35,244 nt of DNA from NCBI GenBank assembly GCA_029777335.1, contig JAKOSN010000160.1, forward strand, positions 1 through 35,244, given 5' to 3'. The DNA comes from Planctomycetota bacterium (lineage in GTDB: Bacteria > Planctomycetota > Planctomycetia > Gemmatales > Gemmataceae). Below are positions 34,621 to 35,244 of the stretch, one piece after another; position 1 is the first letter of the stretch; each line of letters starts with the position of its first letter. A program made the translations under genes and the position numbers. The notes under the pieces are model-generated. The model worked only from the letters and a program-made list of their open reading frames with translations, was not told the origin of the DNA and made no database searches.

Positions 34621-35244
34621 TCACGGGCTTCCTGTGCGTGCCAGGGCCGCCTCTGCTTCCTTCCCCAGGCGTGTTTGGGGAAAGCGCGCGGCTATCGTTT
34701 CGAGGACCTTGCGTGCCTCCGCAGTGCCAAGGTGCTCCAGGATGCGAAGTGCCCGCAGGAACCGAGCGGCTTCGGGGGACGTCACAGGCCGCTCAATCTG
34801 CGCGAGGATCGCCTGCAGCCGGCGCTGGGTTTCCATGGACGCTCCGCTGCGCAACTTCTGTTGCAACTGCGCCTCGACAAGGAGGACCACCGCCGTGAGA
34901 TCCTGACTCGCCTTTTCACGCTCGTGGAAGGAGCGCGCTTCGAGGTTTTTCACCCAGCGCTCGACCTGTTCGGGAGTGGGCATCTGCACTCGTTGCAACT
35001 GATCGCGGAGCAGGGGGAGGGCTGCATTCGGGTTTTGCTCCAGGGTGCGCGTCGCTTGCCAGACATGAGAGATCCTGTCACTCCCCAGTTGATTCCACAG
35101 CTCGGCGGGCCGGGTTGGGCGCGGAACGCCGCGCTGACTCAGGAGGCGGCCCAGATCCCAGAGCAGGATGGTGCCATCCCGACTGGCGACCGCCAAACGG
35201 CGGCTATCTGGAGCGAACGTCATCGTGGTGCTGGCACACTCCGG
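34621..35244 (-). CDS. WD40 repeat protein with C-terminal helical domain, 3' part (5' end outside window)
   Basis: The frame is open to the window edge; the apparent ATG at 35223 lies inside the gene. The visible start is the last WD40 blade (MTFAPDSRRLAVASRDGTILLWDLGRL). It is followed by a ~165-residue helical domain (AELWNQLGSDRISHVWQATRTLEQNPNAALPLLRDQL; WVKNLEARSFHEREKASQDLTAVVLLVEAQLQQKL). This is the same module as the C-terminus of the protein at 10134-12599, so the two are paralogues with a shared domain order. The stop is at 34621 and the kinase-like gene starts 129 nt further on the same strand. Function is unknown; the conserved WD40-plus-helical arrangement suggests a scaffold. 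Confidence 0.88.
   Translation of the reverse strand, partial: PECASTTMTFAPDSRRLAVASRDGTILLWDLGRLLSQRGVPRPTRPAELWNQLGSDRISHVWQATRTLEQNPNAALPLLRDQLQRVQMPTPEQVERWVKNLEARSFHEREKASQDLTAVVLLVEAQLQQKLRSGASMETQRRLQAILAQIERPVTSPEAARFLRALRILEHLGTAEARKVLETIAARFPQTRLGKEAEAALARTGSP

Overview
The window looks like part of a planctomycete chromosome, most likely from the Gemmata/Gemmataceae side of the phylum. This is inferred from gene content, not from a marker gene. The signs are moderately high G+C, several very long WD40 proteins, serine/threonine kinases carrying a membrane segment and WD40 propeller, an ECF sigma factor fused to a membrane segment and WD40 propeller, and a 2333-residue UvrA made of two complete UvrA units. 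No rRNA, tRNA, CRISPR array or insertion sequence was found.

Layout. Positions 1-405 hold the 3' end of a WD40 gene built of 126-bp repeats, followed by a kinase-WD40 gene (450-3710) and ispG of the MEP isoprenoid pathway (3865-5070). A 36-nt perfect palindrome separates ispG from a convergent block on the minus strand (5192-12599). In transcription order that block is a secreted WD40 protein, a 324-nt non-coding gap, a retron-type reverse transcriptase, queC, a DUF5522 mini-protein and the ECF-sigma/WD40 fusion. The plus strand then carries a small zinc-ribbon membrane protein, a secreted D-aminoacylase and an overlapping TrmJ-like RNA methyltransferase (13001-15902). A membrane-anchored unknown (15917-16891, minus) lies divergent to the giant uvrA (17083-24084), whose stop overlaps the start of a double-GNAT gene. 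dnaA follows (25255-26853) and ends at a strong intrinsic terminator. Two small secreted Gly/Tyr/Pro-rich proteins occupy 27229-28899. The rest of the window is on the minus strand: a YwqK/MORN-repeat protein fused to an M50 site-2 protease, an AAA+ ATPase, a kinase-like protein lacking the catalytic Asp, and the 3' end of another WD40 gene.

The most interesting region is 7479-10023. The reverse transcriptase has the retron hallmarks (NAxxH, YADD and VTG motifs). The gap just upstream can be folded by hand into a full retron RNA plan: a1/a2 flanking arms, two msr hairpins and a long msd stem. The RT gene shares an ATGA overlap with queC, and DUF5522 follows after 22 nt, so RT, queC and DUF5522 look like one translationally linked unit. 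Whether QueC is a housekeeping neighbour or a retron partner cannot be decided from sequence alone.

Other architectures worth attention are the double UvrA with a duplicated C-terminal domain, the YwqK-repeat/S2P fusion, and the predicted pseudokinase beside the AAA+ ATPase.
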